Part shown: piece after piece, positions 30,574-40,133 of the stretch | Layout: each line of letters opens with the position of its first letter | Position numbering within the stretch: the stretch's first letter is position 1 | NCBI GenBank assembly: GCA_963575745.1 | Contig: CAUYUJ010006558.1 | Coordinates: 369,501 to 433,500 of the forward strand | Source: Prorocentrum cordatum | Lineage: Eukaryota > Sar > Dinophyceae > Prorocentrales > Prorocentraceae | Direction: 5' to 3' | DNA: 64,000 nt | Made by a program: the position numbers and the translations under genes | Notes under the pieces: generated by a model | What the model was told of the DNA's origin: nothing | Database searches by the model: none | What the model saw: the letters and a program-made list of their open reading frames with translations, nothing else

Positions 30574-32828
30574 CTAGTCGGGGACCGTCCTCGGCACCTG
30601 CAAGGCGGCGGCGACATCCTCGCGCAGGCCGGCCGACGTGCACACGCCGCCGCCCATCTCCAACGCGTCCGAGGACGTGACCATGCCGTCGATGCGCGCC
30701 CGCAGCGAGGAGGCGGCCAGCGGCGGGACCATCACGCCCATGAGGAGATCCTCCGCAATCTCCGCGTCCAGGTAAGCCTCCTGCGCTGAGGACGCATCCA
30801 GCGCCCAGACGGAGTTCAGGACCCCAAAGAGCGGCCGCCTGAACTCGAAGACCCTCGCGAGCTTGCCGAGGGCCGCCATGGCAACGCGCCACGGGGCCAG
30901 GCGCCGCTGCACCGCGGCCAAGCAGAGGCCCGCAGTGGCCAGCGCCTTGGAGGCGGGGACCGCGAGGCGCCCGCCGACGCCGTCGACGTCCGCGCCCATG
31001 CGCTTGACCCTCAGCTGCCTGCAGCGCGCCTTCTCGGCCGAGAAGGAGGCGCTCGCCCTCTCGTAGCTGGCGCGGACCTGCAGCTGGAGGTCGCTCGGGA
31101 CCCCTGCGAGCTTGCAGGCCAAAACCTCCTCGAAGTCGTCGATGTAGCCCTGCCACCAGCCAGCGTCCTGGCCGCTGCCAGCCTCGACCAGGGCCCGCGC
31201 GCAATCCCTGCACCACTCCCCGCCTAGGGGAAGCCCCGCCCCGAGGGGCGGCGCCAGGCGGCACAGCCGTCGGTGAATGTGCTGGAAGACGGGCACCGCA
31301 AGCGACCAGCCCATGGCGATGACAGCCGAGGTCACGTAGACGACGGGCTCCGAGCGGCAAAACAGCTCGCCCGCGAGCGGCCGCCCCACGGCCATGTAGG
31401 GGTGCCACGCGGGCGAGACCCGCCACACGAAGAAGGCCCCCTCCTGGTCGTCGCCCGACCACAGCAGCAGCTTCCCGTCGGGGATCACGACCGCCGTCCA
31501 GGGCGCCGAGCCGAGGCCGCGAGCGGCGCCGCCTCGCCCACGTGGGCCTTCAGGAGCGAGTTGCCTGGCACCATGTCGGGGATGAGCCTGGTGACCCGCG
31601 TGGCGCCAGGCGCTGGGGTGCCTTCCTTCTCCACCGCGAACAGGCCGATCAGCACGGGCTCGCCCCTCGCGCGGACCAGCTCGCTCTCCGCGAGCGTGGT
31701 GAAGATGCTGAGCGACCCGAGGTGCAGCACCATCTCCTCCCCGTCCGCCTCCGTCTCCACGTTCACGCGGGCCCGGGGCGACGGGTCGGGCCAGTCGGAC
31801 TGGTCGAAGAGCGCCAGCTCGGGGCGGCGCAGCCAGGCGCCGACCTCGGCGCCAACGAAAACGGTCGCGTCGAGCGTGGCAGCGCACTCCCGCGTGGGCA
31901 GGCCAGGGGCCAGCCCGCAGAGCCGGCAGGGGAGGGCCTTCACGCCTGTCTCGCCCTCGTGCGCTGACTCGCAGCCGCCCGCCAGCTCGTCGATCGCAGG
32001 GACCACGACCATGGCGAGCGGGTCCTCCGCCAAGGCCGCCGCTCGGATCCTCGAATGCACGTAGTCCCGCGTCTGCGCCTTCGACAGGGTCAGCCTGTGG
32101 CGCCAGCCTTCCTGCGAGCGGCCGCAGAACGCATAGTTGAGCGCCACCGCGCTGAGGTGCAGCCACGCCTGCTTGCTGACCTCCCGCGCCGCGGCGCGGC
32201 GGCGGCACCTGCGGGCCTTGGGCAAGGCACTGTGGGCCAGCCAGCGGCCCACCTCCTCGGTCGACGAAAGGGGAAGCGGCAGGGCGTCCCGAACCCTCCT
32301 GTTCGACGACCCTCCGCTCCCACAAAATGCGTCCGCACGCATGCTGAACGACCGAGCGAAGTGGCCAAGACTGCCTGGGTGGCGTCGCGCTGCTGCTGCC
32401 AGCTGCGCCGCCAGGTCGACCGCGACGATGCTCACGCCGAAGCCGAGGGAGAGCTCGTCGGCCCAGCGCTGCAGCGCGGTGGCCGACGGGGGCTCCGCGA
32501 CGCCCTCACCCCCCTCGCCTAGGGTGGCACGATCTCCGCTCTCGGTAACCCGAGTTTGGCCTCCGCCGCGGACTCCCCCACCAGCATCCCTCGCAGGGCT
32601 CGCGCCTTTGATGGAGGCATCGGCCACCCTCCCTGAGGAGGCTCCACCATAGCGCGGGGCAGGCGGCGGGCTGCCGCCGCTCAGGTCCGACGGGGGCGCG
32701 CCGCCGCGCGAGCTTTGAGGGCTCGCAGGCGGTGCAGGGTGTTCGTCTCCACTGGCTGCTTCGGGAATCCCTTTCCGCATCTCCGCGAAGGACATTCCAC
32801 GGCGGTGGGGCTGCCGACCCCTGGCCAA
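30574..32828 (-). pseudogene. Reverse transcriptase and first RNase H strand of the YR element
   Basis: Two frames joined by a shift near 31535. The first (32828-31485) carries a linker, a Cys/His-containing segment (LPCRLCGLAPGLPTREC), then the RT fingers (LIGLFAVEKEGT, TRLIPDMVPGNSLLK). The second continues with VVIPDGKLLLWSGDDQEGAF, GWSLAVPVFQHIHR and the catalytic YIDDFE (31129-31146). It then reaches SSDALEMGGGVCTSAGL (30641-30677), the first strand of an RNase H fold, and ends at TAG 30574. Downstream sequence is in the same frame, so one stop separates RT from the methyltransferase. Confidence -1.
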
Positions 32829-34558
32829 CAGACGGAGGCGCCAGCGGCGGGCGCGCCCCCATCGGGCCTCCGCCCCATCCCGGCGTCTTGGCGGTGGCCA
32901 GGCGCGCGGAGAGCTCGTCCAACCTCATCCCGCCGAGCTGGATACCGCGGATGAGCTCCTCCTCCTCGCTGCAGATGGCCGTGGGATCGTCGCGCGGCGG
33001 GATCAGCACCAACCACCTCGCCGCCGCCCACGAGCCGTCCGTCGTTGCCACCTGCAGCGCCTCTAGGCGCTGGACGATCAGGTCGCAGGCGTGGGCCGTC
33101 TTCCCCTGCATCAGCAGGTCCACCGCCTGGGTGCGGAGCACACGGCACGTCTGCACGCCGATCTCCTTCACCGGATGCTGCGGCAGGTAGATCGTGAGGA
33201 GGTACCGCAGCGCGATCGGGCCCGTCGCGTCGACGGCCGCCTCCCCCCTCCTGCGAGCCCAGGGAGCCCGCCATCAGCTGCAGGCTCAGCTCCGCAAGGC
33301 GGCCCGTGGAGGCGGCGGCCATCCGACTACACAAGGCCCTCCTCGTGGCCAGGTCGCGCGGCACCGCCGCGGGGTCCAGGGAGCCGAGGCCGCCCCCGCC
33401 GCTGTCGCCAAGGGGGGCCTCCTTGCCCTCGCGGATGGCCTTCGCGACCGCCTGCGCCAGCTCCGCCGTGCCGCCGCTCAGACCAGCTCCTGGCGGCGCA
33501 CACTCGGGCACGGGGTCCCCTGACCCTCGGGGGCCCGCGTCCGAGGCGGCCCTCGTCAGCTTCACGGCGCGCTCGACCAGCAGGTCCCCGAGCGACCGCT
33601 TCTTCGCAGGCTCCTTGCCAGCCGCCTCTGCGCCGAGGGGGGAACCGCCCAAGCTGACGTCCTCAGCAGCAGCCCGCTTCCCTTCCTCGAGGCGCACACG
33701 AGCCCCTGCGAGCTTGCCCCCCAGGCCGCCCGCGGCAGCTGCCTCCTCGTCTGCGGCCAGCTCTGAGCCAGGGCCGTGCGACGAGCCTCCTATGCTTCGC
33801 AAGTCGTCGAAGGGGGCAGCGCCAGGCGGGGCCCCGGAAGGACCTGCTGCGGCTGGCGGGCGACCCGTCGCTTTGGCCACCGCAGCAGGCCTCGCGGGGG
33901 CTGCGGCGGCAACCAGCGGCCCGAGGCATGCTCCTGGCCAAGCCGCCTCCGGGTGCGCCTCCTGGCACTCGACGAACAGCGCCCGCAGGCCCGAGAGGCC
34001 GAGCTCCTCCCCGTCCGCCACGTGGACCAGCTCGGTGCACGTCCCCGGCCCCTCCACGACTGAGCTCGGGTTCCCCGAGCACACGTGGATGAGCGGGCGT
34101 TCTGTCACCGCGCTCGGCTGCCCAGGCTGGCTGGCCCACCAGTCCCAGTAGCCGTCGTCGCGGACAAGGAACTCGACCTTCGCGAAGCGCAGCGGCGGCA
34201 CTGCGCTGGAGACCCGCAGCGCCCGCCACGCGAAACGGCACTGCTCAGGGCCGCCTGCTGTGCTGCCCGTGCTGCCGTAGCGTTCGCCCTGGGCCACCGC
34301 CAACGGGTCGATCGGCACGGGCCCGTCCACCTCGGGCGCGGGCGCGACGGCCTCCAGCGCCTCCAGGAGGTCCTCGTCTCCACCGTCGAGGTCCTCGAAA
34401 TCCGCCTGGGCCACCCAGCCTCGCGCCTGCCGCGAGTCAGGCCAGCGACCGTCCCCTCCCAGTGCTGCCGCCAGGAGCGCGAGGAGGGCGGATGGCGGAC
34501 CTCGCAGCAGGCCTCGCGGCCACCGAGACACTCGTGGCCGTGACCCCGAAGAATGCAT
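32506..34558 (-). pseudogene. Gag-like ORF of the YR element, one frameshift
   Basis: The ATG at 34558 starts a 440-residue Ala/Gly/Pro-rich protein with an ordered N-terminal part (FLVRDDGYWDWWASQPGQPS; CTELVHVADGEELGLSGLRA) and a charged middle part (SLGDLLVERAVKLTRA). An indel in a C run near 33245 shifts the frame. The conserved C-terminal domain continues as GPIALRYLLTIYLPQHPVKE, then TCRVLRTQAVDLLMQGKTAH and ATTDGSWAAARWLVLIPP, to about 32790, where a second shift leads into the RT frame. The role as a capsid-like protein is inferred from its position upstream of RT. Confidence -1.
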
Positions 34559-34569
34559 GGATCCTAAAG

Positions 34570-34662
34570 CCCAAACAGGCTACGGACGTGTTGGGGCGGC
34601 GTGTCCTGGCCAAAGGGGGGAGGACGGGTATACGCATACAGGGAACCAGTATACGGACATAC
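34570..34662 (-). repeat. A1 split direct repeat (terminal)
   Basis: 93 nt identical to A2 at 27409-27501. The outer end reads ACATAC and runs into CATACATGCATGC microsatellite, matching the type of DNA outside B2. Confidence -1.
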
Positions 34663-34796
34663 ATAACACATGTTTGCATACAAGCATACATGCATGCATG
34701 CATACATACATACATGCATACATGCATGCATGCACGCATACATACATACGTACACATAGACACACCTACACATATGTGTATATGTATATATGTGAG

Positions 34797-35637
34797 AGAG
34801 CGTGATCCACCGCCGCTTTAGTGGAAAATTGCCGCCCTTTTCCTCCGGAACCCGGGGTTCCCCTCCCCCCTCCGAAAATCCCCCCCCGCCCCCTGCTGGA
34901 CCCCCCCCCCCTTCCCCCGGCAAAACCCCCCCTCCCCTAACCCCCCCCCCCCTCGAACTCGAAAGCCGGGGGGGGTCACTACCGGTTCGAACCCCCCCCC
35001 CCTCGAAAACCGAGGGGGGGTCACTACCGGTTCGAACCACTGAGCTGTCCCACTGTTCCCACCACTGTCCCCACTGTCCCACCACTGTCCCCACTGTACC
35101 TCTGTCCCATTGTCCCACCGCCGTCCTCGCCACCGCCTTCACCACTGTCCCCACCACCACTGTACCCTCCACTGTCCTACTGTTTCCACCACATTCCCAC
35201 TGTCCCCACACCACTGTCCCCACCACCACCGTCCCCACCACTGTCCCACTGTCCCCACTGTTCCCACCATTGTCCCACTGTCCCCACCACTGTCCCCACC
35301 ACTGTCCCACTGTCCCCACCACTGTCCCGCTGTCCCCGCACCACTGTCCCCACCACCACCGTCCCCACCACTGTCCGCACCTCTCCTCGGTTTTCAAGGG
35401 GGGGGGAGGGGGGGGGGGGGTTCGAACCGGTAATGACCCCAACCGGTTTTCGAGTTCGAGGGGGGGGGGGGTTCGAACCGGTAGTGACCCTTCCCCCTTT
35501 TCATGATGAACTGGGGGGGTGGGGGAGGGGTTCGAACCGGTAATGACCCCCCCCGGTTTTCCGGAGGGGGGGGGGAGGAGTTCGAACCGGCAGTACCCCC
35601 CCCCGGTTTTCCGCCAGCAGCGGTAGAACACGCTCTT
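34797..35637. mobile_element. Foldback-like element 1 with (CCACTGTCCC)n core
   Basis: Termini AGAGCGTGATCCACCGCCGCT and the reverse complement of the right end (AGAGCGTGTTCTACCGCTGCT) are inverted repeats. Inside, GTCACTACCGGTTCGAACC with C runs occurs twice on the left (about 34975, 35018), and its inverse TTCGAACCGGTAATGACC four times on the right (about 35430, 35474, 35531, 35580). They enclose a CCACTGTCCCCA array at 35036-35388. No ORF. Confidence -1.
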
Positions 35638-35739
35638 TCATACGTAGCACCCCGCAATTGCGGATAAGAGTGAGGGGGCGGGCGCGGGCGACGCGGGCGT
35701 CGTCAAGCCGGCGGACCTCGTGGCCCCCACCTTCCCTGT

Positions 35740-36090
35740 CGATGGCGCTCTCCTCCTCCTCCGCCTCCTCCTCCTCTTCCTCGTCCTCGTCCTCGTCCTC
35801 ATCGTCATCGTCGTCCTCCTCCTCCACCTCGTCCTCCTCCTCCTCCTCCTCCTCCTCCTCCGTTTTTTCCTCGTCCTCCCTCTGCCCCCCTCGTCCTTTC
35901 ATCATCGTCCTCCCATTGTCGTCATGTTCCTCCTCGTCGTCCTCCTCCTCTTCCCCCCCCTCCCGATCCTCCCCCCTCCTCCTTTTCGTCGTCGTCGTCG
36001 TCGACGTCGTCGTCGTCCCCTTCCTCGTCCTCGTCCTCCTCCTCCTCCTCCTCATCCTCATCCTCCTTCTCCTCCTCGTCCTCCTGCAAA
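35740..36090. repeat. (CTC/GTC)n triplet-rich tract
   Basis: Mixed TCC, TCG and TCA triplets, including GTCGTCGTCGTCGTCGAC near 35990. The acidic or Ser-rich open frames are artefacts. Confidence -1.
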
Positions 36091-36094
36091 AGCA

Positions 36095-36440
36095 GCCCGC
36101 CGCAGGCGCCGAAAAATTTGGTTTGTACACTGAACGTGGTTTGGGTCGCGGGTGGGCCGCGGGTTTTCCACCGGGAACGAATGCAAAATATGCCCGCCGC
36201 AGACGCAGAAAAATGTAGTTTGTACCCTGAACGTGGTCGCGGGTGGGCCGCGGTCTCTCCACCTAGAACAAATGCAAAAGATGCCCGCCGCAGGCACCGA
36301 AAAATGTGGTTTGTACCCTGAACGTGGTTTGGGTCGCGGGTTGGTCGCGAGTTGATCGCGGGGTGGGTCGCGGGCTCTCCACCTGGAAGGAATGCAAAAA
36401 AAACCCGCCGTAGGCGCCGAAAATGTTGGTTTGTACCTTG
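36095..36440. repeat. About 100-bp tandem repeat, four units
   Basis: Units start CCCGCCGCAGGCGCCGAAAA, continue TTTGTACCCTGAACGTGG and a GGGTCGCGGGT run, and end CTCCACCTGGAA..AATGCAAAA. They start near 36098, 36199, 36284 and 36401. Confidence -1.
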
Positions 36441-36449
36441 AACGTGGTT

Positions 36450-36762
36450 TGGGTCGAAGGTGGGTTGCGGGTGGGTCGCGGGGTGGGTCGCGGGTGGGTC
36501 GCGGGTGGGTCGCGGGTGGGTCGCGGGCGGGTCGCGGGTGGGTCGCGGGGTGGGCCGCGGGCGGGTCGCGGGGTGGGTCGCGGGTGGGTCGCGGGTGGGT
36601 CGCGGGTGGGTCGCGGGTGGGTCGTGGGGTGGGTCGCGGGTGGGTCGGGGTCGCGGGTGGGTCGCGGGTCGCGGGTGGGTCGCGGGTGGGTCGCGGGTGG
36701 GTCGCGGGGGGTGCGGGGTGGGTCGCGGGTGGGTCGCGGGGCGGGTTGCGGGTGGGACGACG
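36450..36762. repeat. GGGTGGGTCGC 11-bp array
   Basis: Roughly 25 units of GGGTGGGTCGC or GGGGTGGGTCGC. The G-run spacing would suit G-quadruplex formation. The Thr/Pro/Arg or Gly/Val/Trp open frames are artefacts. Confidence -1.
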
Positions 36763-36768
36763 ACAACA

Positions 36769-36968
<200 letters not shown>

Positions 36969-37174
36969 ATATGTATACATCTCTCTCGTATCTGCAACCG
37001 TGCCGCTGGGCACGCAATGGACGTGTCCTCAGGCCCTCTCACTACCTCTCTAAGCCGCAATCCTCACTCCAGAAGATTTGTTTGAAGGGTTCGGAGCCCC
37101 TCGGTCCAACTCTCTTGGGGCGTGGCGCGTGACCCCTGAGTTCCCCCGAATGCTGTCGCGTGAATTCGCTGTTC

Positions 37175-37740
37175 GGGCCCAAGAGGGCCCGAAGACAGGA
37201 CCAGAGGGCCCCAAGAAGCTCTCAAGGCGCTCCAAAGGCCCCGAGTCGCCGAACGATCGCTCCAAGACGCTCAAGATGGCCCCCAGGCGGCCCAAGAGGC
37301 CTCCAAGACGCCCAAGGAGGCCTCCAAGAGGCCTCCCAATGAGGGCCCCAACGGCGTTCTCGCCTTTTCGGCTTCCCGACGCTCCCAGGCGGCCTTAGAG
37401 GCCCCAAGACCGCCCCAAGACGGCCCAAGAGGCCTCCAAGAGGGCCGTACAACAGCCCAAGAGGGCCCCAAGACAACCCAAGAACCGCCCAAAATAGCCC
37501 AAGAGGGCCCCAAGACGGCACCGAAAGGGGCCCAAAGAGGGAGCACGAAACGAACATCCGAGCCTTCCGCCTCAAGAGGCCCCCAGGAGGCCCCATGAGT
37601 CGCGCAGAACCTCCAAGAGGCCCCAAGAGGCCCGCAAGAAGCCCCAAGAGGCCACCAAGAGGCCCAACGAGGCCCCCAAACGGCCCACAAGAGGCGTCCA
37701 TACTGCCTCCAAGAGGCCCCCGAGAAAGCCCCCCACGAGA
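37175..37740 (+). repeat. 10.5-bp phased CCAAGANGGCC array, longest copy
   Basis: Successive AAGA cores in 37400-37530 lie 11, 10, 11, 21, 11, 10, 11, 10 and 11 nt apart, alternating around 10.5. Steps read CCAAGAGGGCC, CCAAGACGGCC, CCAAGAGGCCT. A (TA)n tract follows at 37905-37940. Open frames on both strands come from the repeat. Confidence -1.
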
Positions 37741-37894
37741 GTACAACGAGCATCAAATAGGCTTCGTACCCGCACAGTGGCGGGATGGGCCGAAGGCCAT
37801 ACCATAGAGAGCGAGTTCCTGCATCGAGAAGACAGGGGATACGCACCAGCCGCCTCCATGTGCATTGCAAAGGTTCACACATGCGCCCCGATAC

Positions 37895-37945
<51 letters not shown>

Positions 37946-38077
37946 CTGTATACACATATATAACAGATGCGCCAATAAGCACACATGTATATATGTGTGC
38001 ATTTCAAATGTTTAACTTATTTACCCATATACTTATATGCACGTGTACCGACCCACTTATATATTAATATACATGTA

Positions 38078-38787
38078 TGTCGGCGGTGCCCGGTGCGGAG
38101 CGAACCCCCCCCCAGTAATCTTTCCTGGGGGGGTTCGAGCTGGCGCCATTCCCGGTGCGAGCCTGCACGAACCCCCCCGGTAAACACGACCTTTTCTGTC
38201 TGGTAGGCTGCACGAAACCCCCCGGTAAGGACGCAACCCCTCCGTAAGCGGCGCGCTCCCAGCACGCGCGAAACCCAGCCCCGACGCGCGAATCTTACCA
38301 GGACGGGCCGGAACACGGCGGCGGCATTGCATCCCAGGGCCGTGCCGGAACACGGCGGCACTGTTCTTCTCTACGCGGCCGTGCCGTCGACCCCCCACAG
38401 CGGCTCTCGGGAGTTGCGCCGCAGCCTCTCGTATTGTGGCCACGAGCCACAATACGAGAGGCTGCGGCGGAACAAAGGCGAGCAGACGCGAATAGAGAAC
38501 ACAAGGCGAGCACACGCCACACTTCGACAGGGAGCCACCCTTCCCAACCGCCCCCCTGCCCCCCCCCCAACCCACCCCCCACTCCCACCCCCCCACTCCC
38601 ACAGGGGGGGGGGGGAGCCCAGGTAGACGCAGTGCGGCCTGCACGAACCCCCCCGGTAAAGCGGCAAGGGGGGGGTGTTCTAAGCCGCTGGCGGCACCCG
38701 GTGCGGGCTGCACGAAACCCCCCGGTAGTGCACGAAACCCCCCGGTAGTGCTGGGGGGGGGGTTCGTGCCACGGCGCACCGCCGACA
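38078..38787. mobile_element. Foldback-like element 2 (710 bp) with TIRs and possible TSD
   Basis: Left TIR TGTCGGCGGTGCCCGGTGC, then GGAGCGAACCCCCCCCCAG, matches the inverted right end (TGTCGGCGGTGCGCCGTGG, then CACGAACCCCCCCCCAG). TGTA flanks both sides (38074-38077 and 38788-38791), a candidate 4-bp duplication. Inside are five CTGCACGAACCCCCCCGGTA-type repeats and a perfect hairpin, GCCGCAGCCTCTCGTATTG with TGGC on each arm (about 38411-38468). No coding. Confidence -1.
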
Positions 38788-40133
38788 TGTATAGTTGTAT
38801 AGGGACCAGTGGTAATTTCCCTCCTGCCAGGGGGACCCATCACGTCGACGACCTCTCGAGAAGGGTGTCGAGGCCGGTGAGACCCCCGGGGGGACGCTAG
38901 TAAGGGCCACCGCAAACCAAACGAGAGCTGGTCTTCGACTGGTCGTCTTTGCCCGATGACCTTGAAGAAACAGGCACGGTGTACAAATCCCCGCGCCCGT
39001 GCAACAGGGAGACTTGTACACCATTCCCTGTCCCCGAAAAGACTGTCGGCGCCCTCGCAGTGTGCAAATCCTTCTGGCAGGGCAGATGAGATCTACACCG
39101 CACAGGAAAAATGATGCATCGGTTTGTTTGTTCTCGACGCCTCCGGAATTTCTTAATTTTGGGCCTCTAGGCGCCGTGTTTGGGCCCCCAGGGCCGTCAG
39201 CAACGGACCCGGGATGAACAACGACCCGTTGGGAAGTCCCCCGGACGATGTTTCGACAAGACTTATGTTGCTCCCATCGTACTTACGGGCCACATCCCAG
39301 AAATAATCTCGAGCACCCAGATAAGTGTCGAAACAGTGTCGAAACTGTGTCGGACGAGTGTCTCCAAGGGCCCGACACGTGGAAACCCTCGAGTTTCGGA
39401 TATTTGTTGCTCTTGCTCGAAAGTCTTTCTGGTGGTCGAGGCTAGAGTAGGCTGTAACATCAAAGACAAGACCTGCCAGCGTTGCAGTACGTGTCCAGTG
39501 GGATGTGGGATGTGGACGGGGCCCGTGCTGTCTCGCACCGTTTGCAGTTCGGACCCCCGTGCGGGCCTCCGGGGCCTCCCGAGGCGCGGACGCTGGGCAG
39601 CGAGGCGGCATGCCCCCCTGGCGAGCGGGGCGGGCGACGAAGGCACACAACCGATCGCGCGCCACGGACGCCCTTCCGGCCACCCTGGCGCGCCGCTCCG
39701 CGCCCCCTCGCGCAGCCAGCGGGCAACGACGGCCCACAGCGCCCGCGCGCGGGGGCCGCGCTCGCGTCCGACGGTGGCTCGGGAGCGGCAGCTATGCACC
39801 ACCGCCATGCTTGCGTTGCCCCCATCGTACTTGCGGACCACATCCCAGAGATGATCTCGAACGCCTAGGAAAGTATCGAAACAGTGTCGAGCGAGTATCG
39901 CCCCCCAGGGCCCGATACGTGAAAGCCTTGCAGTTTCGGTGCTTTCCTGGTGCTCGAGATTCTCTCTGGTGATCAAGGCTAAAGTAGGTTGGAACATCAT
40001 AACGCCATGCCTGGGTGCATGATGACAGCCGCCTGGGGCCTCGGCCAGGACGGCCTGCAAACCGCCCCCCCCCAGGGCCGCAGGTGGCCACCTGGCAGGG
40101 ACGGCGGTGGCACACGGCTGCCCTCCGTGGAGG
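38788..40133. other. No gene; pair of 190-bp direct repeats
   Basis: 39267-39462 and 39814-40000 are diverged direct repeats (both contain CCCATCGTACTT, CACATCCCAGA, AAACAGTGTCGA and AGTAGG.TG.AACATCA), 547 bp apart. Between them lies GC-rich sequence. They may be remnants of terminal repeats or of one dispersed repeat; no ORF supports either. Confidence -1.

Larger units (their letters stand above)
27113..34662 (-). mobile_element. DIRS/PAT-type retroelement with DNA methyltransferase and split direct repeats
   Basis: Reverse-strand order is A1 repeat, gag-like ORF, RT, first RNase H strand, C5-cytosine methyltransferase, rest of RNase H, tyrosine recombinase, noncoding, then B1-A2-B2. The repeat order A1...B1 A2 B2 is the split direct repeat plan of PAT/Ngaro-like tyrosine-recombinase elements. 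A copies are identical over 93 nt and B copies differ by one indel in 233, implying recent insertion. Both outer flanks are ATGC/ACAT microsatellite. Methyltransferase-bearing retroelements are established in dinoflagellates. Coding frameshifts at about 33245, 32790 and 31535 and an in-frame TAG at 30574 interrupt the ORFs. Confidence -1.

Noticed and set aside
34970-35610. GGTTCGAACC blocks resembling tRNA T-arms
   Set aside because: Self-palindromes inside mirrored repeats; no acceptor, D or anticodon arm can be drawn.
37222-38002. Reverse frames rich in LLGPLGG repeats as a membrane protein
   Set aside because: They read the phased CCAAGANGGCC array; similar frames occur at every array in other phases.
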